Assembly: GCA_934699095.1 (NCBI GenBank)
Contig: CAKUVI010000001.1
Coordinates: 62,001 to 126,000 of the forward strand
Direction: 5' to 3'
Length of the DNA stretch: 64,000 nt
DNA from: an uncultured Bacteroidales bacterium
GTDB lineage: Bacteria > Bacteroidota > Bacteroidia > Bacteroidales > WCHB1-69
Positions within the stretch are counted from its first letter, which is position 1; each line of letters opens with the position of its first letter. A program made the position numbers and the translations under genes. The notes below the pieces were generated by a model that was not told where the DNA came from, did no database searches, and saw only the letters and a program-made list of their open reading frames with translations. Positions 27,201 through 34,785 of this stretch are shown in pieces.

Positions 27201-30200
27201 GACCCTGAGACTCGCTGGGGCGGTATCATGAGGAAATTCGATAACACCGACTTTGAGTCATCAAACTATGAATATATAGAGTTCTGGATGATGGATCCTT
27301 TCATTGACAACCCTAACCACAAGGGAGGAAAACTCTATTTCAACTTGGGAGACATCTCTGAAGATATCCTTCGTGATGGACGCAAATTCTTTGAAAACGG
27401 TCTTCCTGCGGATGGCTCCGACCAGGATTGTGATTTCACAGTTTGGGGACGTGTGCCAAATATCCAGCTTATTGTCAATGCCTTCGACCAAGACGCCAAC
27501 GCCCGTCTTAACCAGGATGTCGGCTTTGACGGTCTGCCGACTAACAGGGAAACTGAATTTTTCAAAGAGATCTATCTTGACCGTGTGGCAGCTGCTTTTG
27601 GTCCAGGCTCTCAGGCTTATCAAAATGCCGTAAACGACCCGTCTGCCGACAATTACCATTATTTCAGGGGCTCAGACTATGATCAGGCCGACTTGAAAAT
27701 AAATGACCGTTACAAATATTATAACAATTCTGAAGGCAACTCTCCGGATGGAACACAGACATCAGAGTCTTATCCAACCGGTGAATCCAATCTTCCTAAT
27801 ATGGAAGACATGAACAACGACAATACTCTTAGCGAGGATGAGCGTTACTATCAATACGTGATAGATCTTTCACCTGACAAGATGAATGTTGGTGAAAACT
27901 ATATCAACGACATCTATGAGGGTCACCCGAATCCTCTGCCTAATGGTGATCGTCCTGTCACAAAGTGGTATCAGTTCAGAATCCCAATACATAATCCCGA
28001 CAAAGTAGTGAACAATATGTCGGGATACAATTCCATCCGCTTCATGCGTGTGTTCATGCGCGAATTTGAAGAACCTATCATCTGCCGTTTGGCAACATTC
28101 GAGCTTGTGCGCAGCGACTGGAGGACATATAATCAGAATCTTCGCGAAGACGGTGACTACATTCCAACTCAAGATGACGGTGATTGCTCATTCTATGTGG
28201 GAACTGTCAGCATTGAGGAGAATGGCAACAGAGTGCCAATCCCTTACTTGCTTCCTCCAGGAATTATCCGTGAGACCGCTTACGGCATGACAGCCCAGAC
28301 TTATCAGGAGAACGAGCAGTCTGTGTCAATGAAGGTGGTTGATTTGCCGGATGGCGATGCACGTGCTATCTATAAGAGTACCTCTTATGACTTCCGCCAG
28401 TTCAACAATTTGCAGATGTTTATCCATGCTGAGGATGTTTTCTCATCGGGTGACTTGAAGAAGGGTGATGTCACGGCATTCGTGCGTCTTGGTTCCGACT
28501 TCAAGGAGAACTATTATGAGTATGAAATTCCTATCGAGATTACGCCTTGGTCTGTGGGCCGCGACACCAATGCTATATGGCCGGAAGCAAACCGTATGTA
28601 CATCACATTGGATTCTCTTGTATCATTGAAGCAAGAGAGGAACCGTGCCGTCAGAAACGGATACCATCAAAGCAACTTTGTGCCCTATTCCAAAGAAGAC
28701 GGCGAGAACCGGCTGACAGTCGTAGGTAATCCTAACCTCGGCGATGTCACCACTATAATGATAGGTGTGAGAAACCCGAAGAAGCGTAATCTCAACGACA
28801 ACGATGACATGAATCCCAAGTCTGTTGAACTGTGGGTTAACGAACTCCGCCTCAATGGCTTTGATGACAGACAGGGATTTGCCGCCTTGTTGAGGGCGCG
28901 TACTACCATAGCCGATGTCGGTGACTTGACGGTTTCAACATCATATTCATCTCCGGGGTTCGGCTCCATCGAACAATCCATCACCGAGCGCACCCACGAG
29001 ACCAACTTCAATTTAGACATTGCCACAAATATTGATGGTGGAAAGTTGTTGTTCCCTGAAAAATGGCATATCAAGATTCCTGTGCACTATGACTACTCTT
29101 TGGGTGTAACCCAACCCGAGTACAACCCATTGAACCCTGACGTCAAGATGCGTGACGAGTTGTCTCAGTTGCCGGCGGAACAACGCGACTCCCTCCGTTA
29201 TCTTACAAATACAGTCACAAAACGACAGAACGTCAATGTTATGAATGTACGTAAGGAACGCGACTTCTCAAAAGGCAACGTCAAAATGCATCCTTGGGAT
29301 ATTGAAAACCTTGACTTTTCTTATTCTTACTCTGAACTTATCCAGAGAAATGAGGATTTGGAGCTCAACAATGAATACATACATAATGGAGAAATAGGAT
29401 ATACATTCAGCACTAATCCTAAGAACTACAAGCCGTTCTCTCGTGCAAAATGGACCCGCAACAAGTGGTTGCAGTTGATTCGTGACTTCAACATAACCCC
29501 AATGCCAAAGAATATAACCTTCCGCACGACCCTGCACAGGGATATGCAGGAATTCAAATACCGTCCGAAGAGCCAGGGAAACATCATCATCGACACTAAT
29601 TATGTGAAATCTTTCGACTGGACACGCAATTATGCCATCAACTGGGATATATTCCAGAGCCTTAAGTTGGAATTCAAGGCTGATGCTTCAGCCAGAATTG
29701 ACGAGCCAGATGGACGAATAGACCTTCGCTCAGAGAAGGATTCAGTCTGGAGGTGCCTTGGAAAGGGCGGCCGCACAACCGATTACCGTCAGAATTTCAA
29801 TGCCACCTATCAAATACCCATCAACAAGATCCCGTTGTTCAAGTTTGTGAACGCCAACGTTCGTTACAATTCAATGTACATGTTCACGGCCTCCGCCTTG
29901 TCTTTGGCTTACCTTGGCAATACGATCCAGAATTCACAACAGTTGCAGGGTAATGCATCTTTGAATTTTGTGACTCTCTACAATACAATACCTTATCTGA
30001 AAAAGATAAATTCAGGAAGCAACATGACCCAGCGTGGCGGTCGTGGGGACGACAAAAACTCCAAGAACCGTCCTGATTTGAATGGGGACAAGAACAAGTC
30101 CAAGAATGATTCTCTGAAGGACAAGCCGCAGGTAGGAAAGATGATATTGGACGGAACTCTGCGTTTCCTCATGTCGGTACGTAACGTGTCAGCCAACTTC

Positions 30201-31499
30201 TCTCAAGGCAGGGGAACGACTTTGCCGGGATATATGCACTCTGCAACTCTGGTAGGGCACACCCGTGAGAGCAGCGGACCAGGCTTCCTGTTCATGTTCG
30301 GCGGCCAGCCAGATATTCAGGCTATTGGTGCCCGAAACGGTTGGCTCACCACAGATTCATTGATGAACACTGCATACCAACGCACTAAAAACCAGATTAT
30401 TAACTTCAGGGCGACAGTGGAGCCTTTCAGGGATTTCCGTATCGAAGTGTCGGCAAACAGGAACTTCACGCAGAACTTCTCCGAGTACTTCCATGTTGAT
30501 GAATTCGGCAATGTGGCTCATTACACACCGCAACGCTCAGGTACTTTCAGTATGTCGTACTGCGGACTTGGCACCTTCTTCAGCAATCACGATGATTTGT
30601 TCGAGGACTTCCGCTCCGCAAGAGCTGAACTCGCCCAAAGATACGCTCAAAACAACCCGAACTATCAAGGCGAAATTGATCCTGAAACCGGATATCCTGT
30701 CGGTTATAGCGAAATATCTCAGGATGTGCTTATGGGTGCTTTCTTTAAAACATATCTCGGCAAGAATCCTGATAAATCCGATTTTTCGTCTCCTTTCTTG
30801 AAAATACCTCTTCCAAACTGGCGTATCAATTATAACGGCCTTACCAAGATCAAGGGTATGAACAAGTTCTTCCAGACATTCTCCCTTATCCACAACTACA
30901 CATGTAATTACAATATTGGTAGCTATGCGACCAATATCTCATACGAAGAGAATGACGGCCACCCGAGTGCATATAATGCTTTGGGCGACTTCATCCCCAC
31001 TCACGAAATCTCGCAGATGGCTCTCACAGAACAGTTGGCCCCTCTCATCGGTTTCGACATGACTTTGAAAAACAGTATGCTGTTGAAGGTTGAGTACAAG
31101 CAGACTCGCAGTGTGTCGTTGAGCTTCACTAACTCCCAGTTGACGGAAAACAACAGCAGAGAAATAGCCGTTTCTGCAGGTTACAGATTCAAGGATATCA
31201 AGATTGGATTGGTGTTCTCAGGTAATAAACGCCAGTTCGTCAGCGACTTGAATGTCACGGCAGGTTTCGGACTCAAAGACAACACTACAATACTCAGAAA
31301 AATATCAGAAGAACGTTCTGAAGTCACCGCCGGCTCTACAAATATCACGATCAACGTGGCCGCTGACTATCAGTTCAGCCGCTTGGTTGGTATCAAGTTC
31401 TACTATGACCAACAGATCACCAACCCGAAAAAATCCAACCAATACAAGAATATGAGTTTCGAAACGGGTGTTCAATTGCAATTGATGCTCTCTCAATAG
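24267..31499 (+). CDS. sprA: Type IX secretion outer-membrane translocon SprA (SOV)
   Basis: The channel through which type IX cargo crosses the outer membrane; in the known structure a single 36-strand barrel. 2410 residues match SprA/SOV in length. The start is a TTG at 24267, 17 bases after the ruvA stop. It gives a good signal peptide (YILAFVIILLGCGGVFAS); no ATG lies in frame upstream. Recognisable parts are the Pro-rich N-terminal segment (about 45-80), repeated motifs such as LIEFGNITFPLNSTLIQGSQ and LFGVKTQLKFGNLFISA, long extracellular/periplasmic loops rich in Asp/Asn, and a Gly/Arg/Lys-rich loop near residue 1925. Barrel strands run to the C-terminus. Partner genes (porV, plug, gldKLMN) are not in the window. 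Confidence 0.96.
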   Translation: MEIKNYRYILAFVIILLGCGGVFASAVNHSGNRKALPKRVELSYPIFPPDTTVPGVPKTDINPLNPDPTNPFYLKNPPGIGQSIIYDPVTNTYNFQYMTGNSPFGPGASMDINEFIDYDLQQSIHDYWQNQSKSIGNGNSRTGSGLIPQLHIGGDIFEGIFGSNTIDIRPSGNIGLKIGAKYTKTDNKFLPEKQRRHLQLDFDEDIQLNLLAKIGEKIEFNFNYSTDDQLSVSTNSDQLKLKYNGKEDDILQLIEFGNITFPLNSTLIQGSQSLFGVKTQLKFGNLFISAVASSKKSTMQTMTVTGGAEENEFYFRADEYEENKHFFLGQFFQEHYNQYLSTLPLVSSPIVITKIEVWRTTVGAATTNNRNIVAFTDLGEYDPEFENLSYNPAYNGGQYPDNNINNLTTYADSSLIRNIANISGNMQSLGFKSGTNYEKVESARLLSPNEYTLNTKLGFISLNSALASDQVLAVAFQYTVIGDDKVYQVGEFSNEVATPNCIRVKLLKSSNLNTKSPLWRLMMKNVYNLSAYQVSKEKFRLNVLYTGDAEGTPNGFFTQGAQKGIPLIRLMGMDRLNQQMDPSPDGIFDFIDGAAINGGTINSTNGRIYFPTVEPFGKDLRAVIDEPELADKYAFDSLYTMTKTMAQQITNKNKFYIEGSYRSSYGAEFHFTGGGATKAIKVTAGGTPLVENVDYTVNLDMGVVTIINQSILASGTPIQISSEGENQYETTKRMFGVNMDYVFSPNFTVGATLLNLREQPYTNKVNYGDEPINNLIWGMNFAYKTELPFLTKAVDLLSFHNTTAKSILTLDGEFAHFIPGHNKAIGKSGSTYIDNFESAKSTIDLTSRSSWVMASTPQGQPDLFPEALPVSASSSQRRQLAYGFNRARMAWYIIDPMFYNNGSAVPQNLTKDDLSSPYARAVYEPELFPYKDIPTTALSTLMSVFNMAFYPSERGSYNYDVDGSEGFSRGLNEDGTLRDPETRWGGIMRKFDNTDFESSNYEYIEFWMMDPFIDNPNHKGGKLYFNLGDISEDILRDGRKFFENGLPADGSDQDCDFTVWGRVPNIQLIVNAFDQDANARLNQDVGFDGLPTNRETEFFKEIYLDRVAAAFGPGSQAYQNAVNDPSADNYHYFRGSDYDQADLKINDRYKYYNNSEGNSPDGTQTSESYPTGESNLPNMEDMNNDNTLSEDERYYQYVIDLSPDKMNVGENYINDIYEGHPNPLPNGDRPVTKWYQFRIPIHNPDKVVNNMSGYNSIRFMRVFMREFEEPIICRLATFELVRSDWRTYNQNLREDGDYIPTQDDGDCSFYVGTVSIEENGNRVPIPYLLPPGIIRETAYGMTAQTYQENEQSVSMKVVDLPDGDARAIYKSTSYDFRQFNNLQMFIHAEDVFSSGDLKKGDVTAFVRLGSDFKENYYEYEIPIEITPWSVGRDTNAIWPEANRMYITLDSLVSLKQERNRAVRNGYHQSNFVPYSKEDGENRLTVVGNPNLGDVTTIMIGVRNPKKRNLNDNDDMNPKSVELWVNELRLNGFDDRQGFAALLRARTTIADVGDLTVSTSYSSPGFGSIEQSITERTHETNFNLDIATNIDGGKLLFPEKWHIKIPVHYDYSLGVTQPEYNPLNPDVKMRDELSQLPAEQRDSLRYLTNTVTKRQNVNVMNVRKERDFSKGNVKMHPWDIENLDFSYSYSELIQRNEDLELNNEYIHNGEIGYTFSTNPKNYKPFSRAKWTRNKWLQLIRDFNITPMPKNITFRTTLHRDMQEFKYRPKSQGNIIIDTNYVKSFDWTRNYAINWDIFQSLKLEFKADASARIDEPDGRIDLRSEKDSVWRCLGKGGRTTDYRQNFNATYQIPINKIPLFKFVNANVRYNSMYMFTASALSLAYLGNTIQNSQQLQGNASLNFVTLYNTIPYLKKINSGSNMTQRGGRGDDKNSKNRPDLNGDKNKSKNDSLKDKPQVGKMILDGTLRFLMSVRNVSANFSQGRGTTLPGYMHSATLVGHTRESSGPGFLFMFGGQPDIQAIGARNGWLTTDSLMNTAYQRTKNQIINFRATVEPFRDFRIEVSANRNFTQNFSEYFHVDEFGNVAHYTPQRSGTFSMSYCGLGTFFSNHDDLFEDFRSARAELAQRYAQNNPNYQGEIDPETGYPVGYSEISQDVLMGAFFKTYLGKNPDKSDFSSPFLKIPLPNWRINYNGLTKIKGMNKFFQTFSLIHNYTCNYNIGSYATNISYEENDGHPSAYNALGDFIPTHEISQMALTEQLAPLIGFDMTLKNSMLLKVEYKQTRSVSLSFTNSQLTENNSREIAVSAGYRFKDIKIGLVFSGNKRQFVSDLNVTAGFGLKDNTTILRKISEERSEVTAGSTNITINVAADYQFSRLVGIKFYYDQQITNPKKSNQYKNMSFETGVQLQLMLSQ

Positions 31500-31550
31500 G
31501 TTAGATATTTTTATGTAACAAATCAACAGTTATATCGTAAATAATTTTTG

Positions 31551-31558
31551 TATCTTTG
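31551..31558 (+). promoter_or_regulatory. -7 element of the 31586 gene
   Basis: TATCTTTG, 27 bases before the ATG. Confidence 0.65.
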
Positions 31559-31585
31559 CGGATATTTTAATAACAAACTGAAATT

Positions 31586-32011
31586 ATGAAAAAGTTAAGA
31601 ATAATTGCCATTGTATTGATAGCTGTAGCTGGCGTGTTTGCTTTTACACAATGTGAAAAAGACCATTCTTGCAGAATGAAGGTGAACTGCCATTATTCCA
31701 AGAACGGAATGGATGCCGATTCAATATGTCCTTTCACTTCTATCACATTCGACATTTCAAAATACACAGCAGGCGCTGTTGTAATCCCTGAAATATCAAC
31801 CGTTGTTGACACACTCACAGATGCCGCAGGCGTTTTCGAATACACACTCGACCACCCGGCACTACTTATTGTTAATGCAACAAAGATTGACTCCATCAAG
31901 GATGAAACCGGTGCGGTGGTTAACGTGAAGAAATACACGGGAACAACCCAAGTTCAGGTTAGTGAAGGTGAACTCACCGAAAAGGATATCCTTTTGGTTG
32001 AAACCAACTAA
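31586..32011 (+). CDS. Small secreted protein or lipoprotein, unknown function
   Basis: 141 residues. The N-terminus is a lipoprotein-like signal (IIAIVLIAVAGVFAFTQC, Cys at about residue 23); Gln before the Cys is not canonical, so plain secretion is possible. The mature protein begins with three further Cys (HSCRMKVNCHYS, then DSICPF) and continues as a predicted beta sandwich (VFEYTLDHPALLIVNATKI), reminiscent of small carboxypeptidase-regulatory-like folds. No catalytic motif. It has its own promoter and lies 35 bases before the transglycosylase gene, which lacks a visible promoter, so the two may be transcribed together. Confidence 0.6.
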   Translation: MKKLRIIAIVLIAVAGVFAFTQCEKDHSCRMKVNCHYSKNGMDADSICPFTSITFDISKYTAGAVVIPEISTVVDTLTDAAGVFEYTLDHPALLIVNATKIDSIKDETGAVVNVKKYTGTTQVQVSEGELTEKDILLVETN

Positions 32012-32046
32012 TTGAAGCAAAATGATGTTTAACCAATAACAAGCTT

Positions 32047-33417
32047 TTGAAGAATAAACGATATAGTCTATTATTCCTGATAATTTCAACAATTATTCTC
32101 TCCATTGTGGTGATAGCCCGTGGACATTTGGACTTGTCCAAACCTATCGTCAACAAAGCCAAACACACTTACAAGCCTAAACGCCAAAGCGACACAATAT
32201 CGGTGTGCATATTTTACCACGCCGCCGACTATTTTGTGTATCAGGGTTCTGTTATCGGGTTTCAGTATGATATTCTCAAACAGATGGAAAAAGACCTCAA
32301 AAGGCCTGTCAAGATAACCATTGAAACCGACCCTGACTCCATGTACTTGACCGCATTTTCAAACAAATATGATATTGTATGTTTTGATTTTGACAAGGAG
32401 AATTACGAGGGTACTTACATAACAAGCTCAGAGCCTATTGTTTATACTTTCCCCGTGATAATAATGCGCAAGCATTCAAAAGATGACACTTTACGCAGTA
32501 ATATTATCAATACATCGGCAAAATATTACAACAAACTCTCATTCGATGAATTAGAGGAACCGCAAAGCTGGTCTGTGCGGCATAATCCTGAATACACGAT
32601 AGAAGACCTTATGGATCAGTTGGTTGACAAAGAAATCGACTATGCGGTGTGCAATTATAATGTGGCCGTCACGCTGATGCCGTTCTACACCCAGCTGACT
32701 ATAGGCCCGCGTATCGGCGACAACTTTGCAAGAACATGGATTCTGAACCAGAACAACAAATCCCTCAATGATTCCATCAACAATTGGATATATTCCTTCA
32801 AGGAAACGAACAAATACCAATCTTTGTGCAACAAATATCTTTCACCAAACTCTTATGTGCTTTCAAGATCTTTTGGCAAACACAAATACAGCACGTCACA
32901 ATATGATCCTCTGTTAAAAAGAGCTTCAAGTCATTATGGGTTTGATTGGCGTCTTATCTCGTCAATCATATATCAGGAATCGCATTTTATACCTGATTTG
33001 GTCGGTTTTGGAGGCAGTTATGGTATTATGCAGATGATGCCCGTGACATGTGAAAGATATGGTATTACTGACACCTCTTCGGTTGAAGACCAGATCTGGG
33101 CAGGAGCCAAGTATATCTCCTTTTTGTGCAACATCTTCAGGGGCAAGGTTGACACAGCAGATCTGTATTACTTTGTCTCTGGATCATATAATTCTGGTCC
33201 AGGACACATAATTGACGCAATGGCTCTATGCGAGAAATATGGTAAGGACAAAACAAAATGGACTGATGTTGTGGAGTATCTTATATTGAAGTCTCACAAG
33301 GAGTATTATAGCGACGAGGTCGTGAAGTGCGGATACTATCCCGGAAAGCATACCGCCAATTATGTGAACGAAGTAATGACAAGATATAACGGTTATCTAT
33401 TAAAAGAAGAAAAATGA
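32047..33417 (+). CDS. MltF-like membrane-bound lytic transglycosylase
   Basis: Cleaves peptidoglycan glycan strands at the envelope. 456 residues from a TTG start; the frame closes at a stop 24 bases upstream, and no ATG is available. One N-terminal signal-anchor helix (LLFLIISTIILSIVVIA) is followed by a type-3 solute-binding-like domain (about 50-265). A family-1 SLT domain follows with the catalytic Glu311 in SIIYQESHF and GSYGIMQMMPVT. This is MltF architecture. The stop overlaps the purD start by 4 bases (ATGA), so purD is probably translated by coupling. Confidence 0.88.
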   Translation: MKNKRYSLLFLIISTIILSIVVIARGHLDLSKPIVNKAKHTYKPKRQSDTISVCIFYHAADYFVYQGSVIGFQYDILKQMEKDLKRPVKITIETDPDSMYLTAFSNKYDIVCFDFDKENYEGTYITSSEPIVYTFPVIIMRKHSKDDTLRSNIINTSAKYYNKLSFDELEEPQSWSVRHNPEYTIEDLMDQLVDKEIDYAVCNYNVAVTLMPFYTQLTIGPRIGDNFARTWILNQNNKSLNDSINNWIYSFKETNKYQSLCNKYLSPNSYVLSRSFGKHKYSTSQYDPLLKRASSHYGFDWRLISSIIYQESHFIPDLVGFGGSYGIMQMMPVTCERYGITDTSSVEDQIWAGAKYISFLCNIFRGKVDTADLYYFVSGSYNSGPGHIIDAMALCEKYGKDKTKWTDVVEYLILKSHKEYYSDEVVKCGYYPGKHTANYVNEVMTRYNGYLLKEEK

Positions 33418-34679
33418 AAGTTTTGATTATCGGACGTGGCGGACGTGAACACGCAATAGCTTGGAAGATAGCGCAATCATCATTGAAACCTGAACTTTTC
33501 GTAGCACCTGGCAATGCTGGAATGCTGACAATAACGAATCAGACAGGCGCCGAGGTGCATCTTGTGAATATCGATGAGAAGTCATCAGACGAACTCAGGG
33601 ATTTTGCCATCGAGAACAGGATAGATCTGACTGTTGTTGGTCCAGAGGCGGCACTCATCAACGACATTGCAACGGTGTTCCGCGCTGCAGGGCTGCGGAT
33701 CTTCGCACCTACCGCCGCCGCCGCCCAGATTGAAAGCAGCAAACAGTTCGCCAAAGACCTGATGCTGAAATACGAAATCCCAACAGCAGGCTATGCCACC
33801 TTTGAAGATTACGAGTCTGCCAAGAAATATGTTGACACAAAGGGTGCACCCATCGTCATAAAATACGATGGATTGGCAGCCGGCAAAGGTGTGGTTGTCG
33901 CCATGACACTAAAGGAAGCCGATGACGCGCTCAAAGATATGCTTCTAGACAACCATTTCGGTAAAGGCAAAGTGGTTGTCGAAGAGTTTCTGGAAGGACC
34001 TGAATTCTCGTTGCTCGCATTAGTGAACGGAAACTTGGTTGTGCCGTTAGTTATAGCCCAAGACCACAAGCGCGCGTACGACAATGACAAAGGGGGCAAC
34101 ACCGGCGGCATGGGCGCCTATTCCCCAGTGCCAATAATTCCGCAAGATGCTGTAAATTATGCGGTTGAACATATAATGAAACCAACGGCAGAGGCTCTGA
34201 AAAATGAAAATTGCGAGTTTTGCGGTGTCCTCTATGGTGGACTTATGCTGACTAAAGACGGACCTAAGGTGATAGAGTTCAACGCACGTTTCGGTGACCC
34301 TGAAACCGAGGTCGTGCTCCCGAAATTGAAAAGCGACCTCTTACAGTTGATTCTTGACATCCTTGACGGTAAAGAGGTGAAACCTGAGTTTTATGATGAC
34401 GCCTTTTTAGGTGTTGTGATGGCTGCAAAAGGTTATCCAGGAAGATACGAGAAAAATATTGAACTGAAAGATGCATCCGGCCTCTCTCAACAAGTGTTCT
34501 ATATGGGCGTGAAAGATGAAAACGGCAAACTCTACTCCAATGGTGGCAGAGTTCTCATTGTTGTCGGGAAGGGCAGAGATGTTGCAGAAGCCAAAAATGA
34601 TGCCTACGCCGGAGTCTCACACCTCGAAGACGACCGTCTCTTCCACCGCAACGATATCGGTTGGCAGTCAGTGAAGTAA
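33414..34679 (+). CDS. purD: Phosphoribosylamine-glycine ligase
   Basis: Second step of purine synthesis: joins glycine to 5-phosphoribosylamine using ATP. 421 residues in the ATP-grasp fold. The N-domain starts MKVLIIGRGGREHAIAWK, VVGPEAALINDIA follows near residue 65, the ATP-grasp core has VIKYDGLAAGKGVVVA and KGGNTGGMGAYSPVP, and the metal-binding end has IEFNARFGDPETEVVLP. ATGA overlap with the MltF-like gene; an odd pairing of purine synthesis with wall turnover. Confidence 0.97.
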   Translation: MKVLIIGRGGREHAIAWKIAQSSLKPELFVAPGNAGMLTITNQTGAEVHLVNIDEKSSDELRDFAIENRIDLTVVGPEAALINDIATVFRAAGLRIFAPTAAAAQIESSKQFAKDLMLKYEIPTAGYATFEDYESAKKYVDTKGAPIVIKYDGLAAGKGVVVAMTLKEADDALKDMLLDNHFGKGKVVVEEFLEGPEFSLLALVNGNLVVPLVIAQDHKRAYDNDKGGNTGGMGAYSPVPIIPQDAVNYAVEHIMKPTAEALKNENCEFCGVLYGGLMLTKDGPKVIEFNARFGDPETEVVLPKLKSDLLQLILDILDGKEVKPEFYDDAFLGVVMAAKGYPGRYEKNIELKDASGLSQQVFYMGVKDENGKLYSNGGRVLIVVGKGRDVAEAKNDAYAGVSHLEDDRLFHRNDIGWQSVK

Positions 34680-34753
34680 GTGTGAGACCTTACTGAGATT
34701 GCCCGTATTTATTGAATTGTTTGCATATTCAGATTTTTTATCCAAATAATTCA

Positions 34754-34761
34754 TATCTTTG
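34754..34761 (+). promoter_or_regulatory. -7 element of the S46 peptidase gene
   Basis: TATCTTTG, 24 bases before the ATG at 34786. It overlaps the TTG at 34759 where the longest frame begins, which rules that start out. Confidence 0.7.
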
Positions 34762-34785
34762 CACTTTCAGAAAATCATAAGCATT

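Noticed and set aside
34675..34710. Short inverted repeat after purD
   Set aside because: Only about six paired bases and no T-run; too weak to call a terminator.
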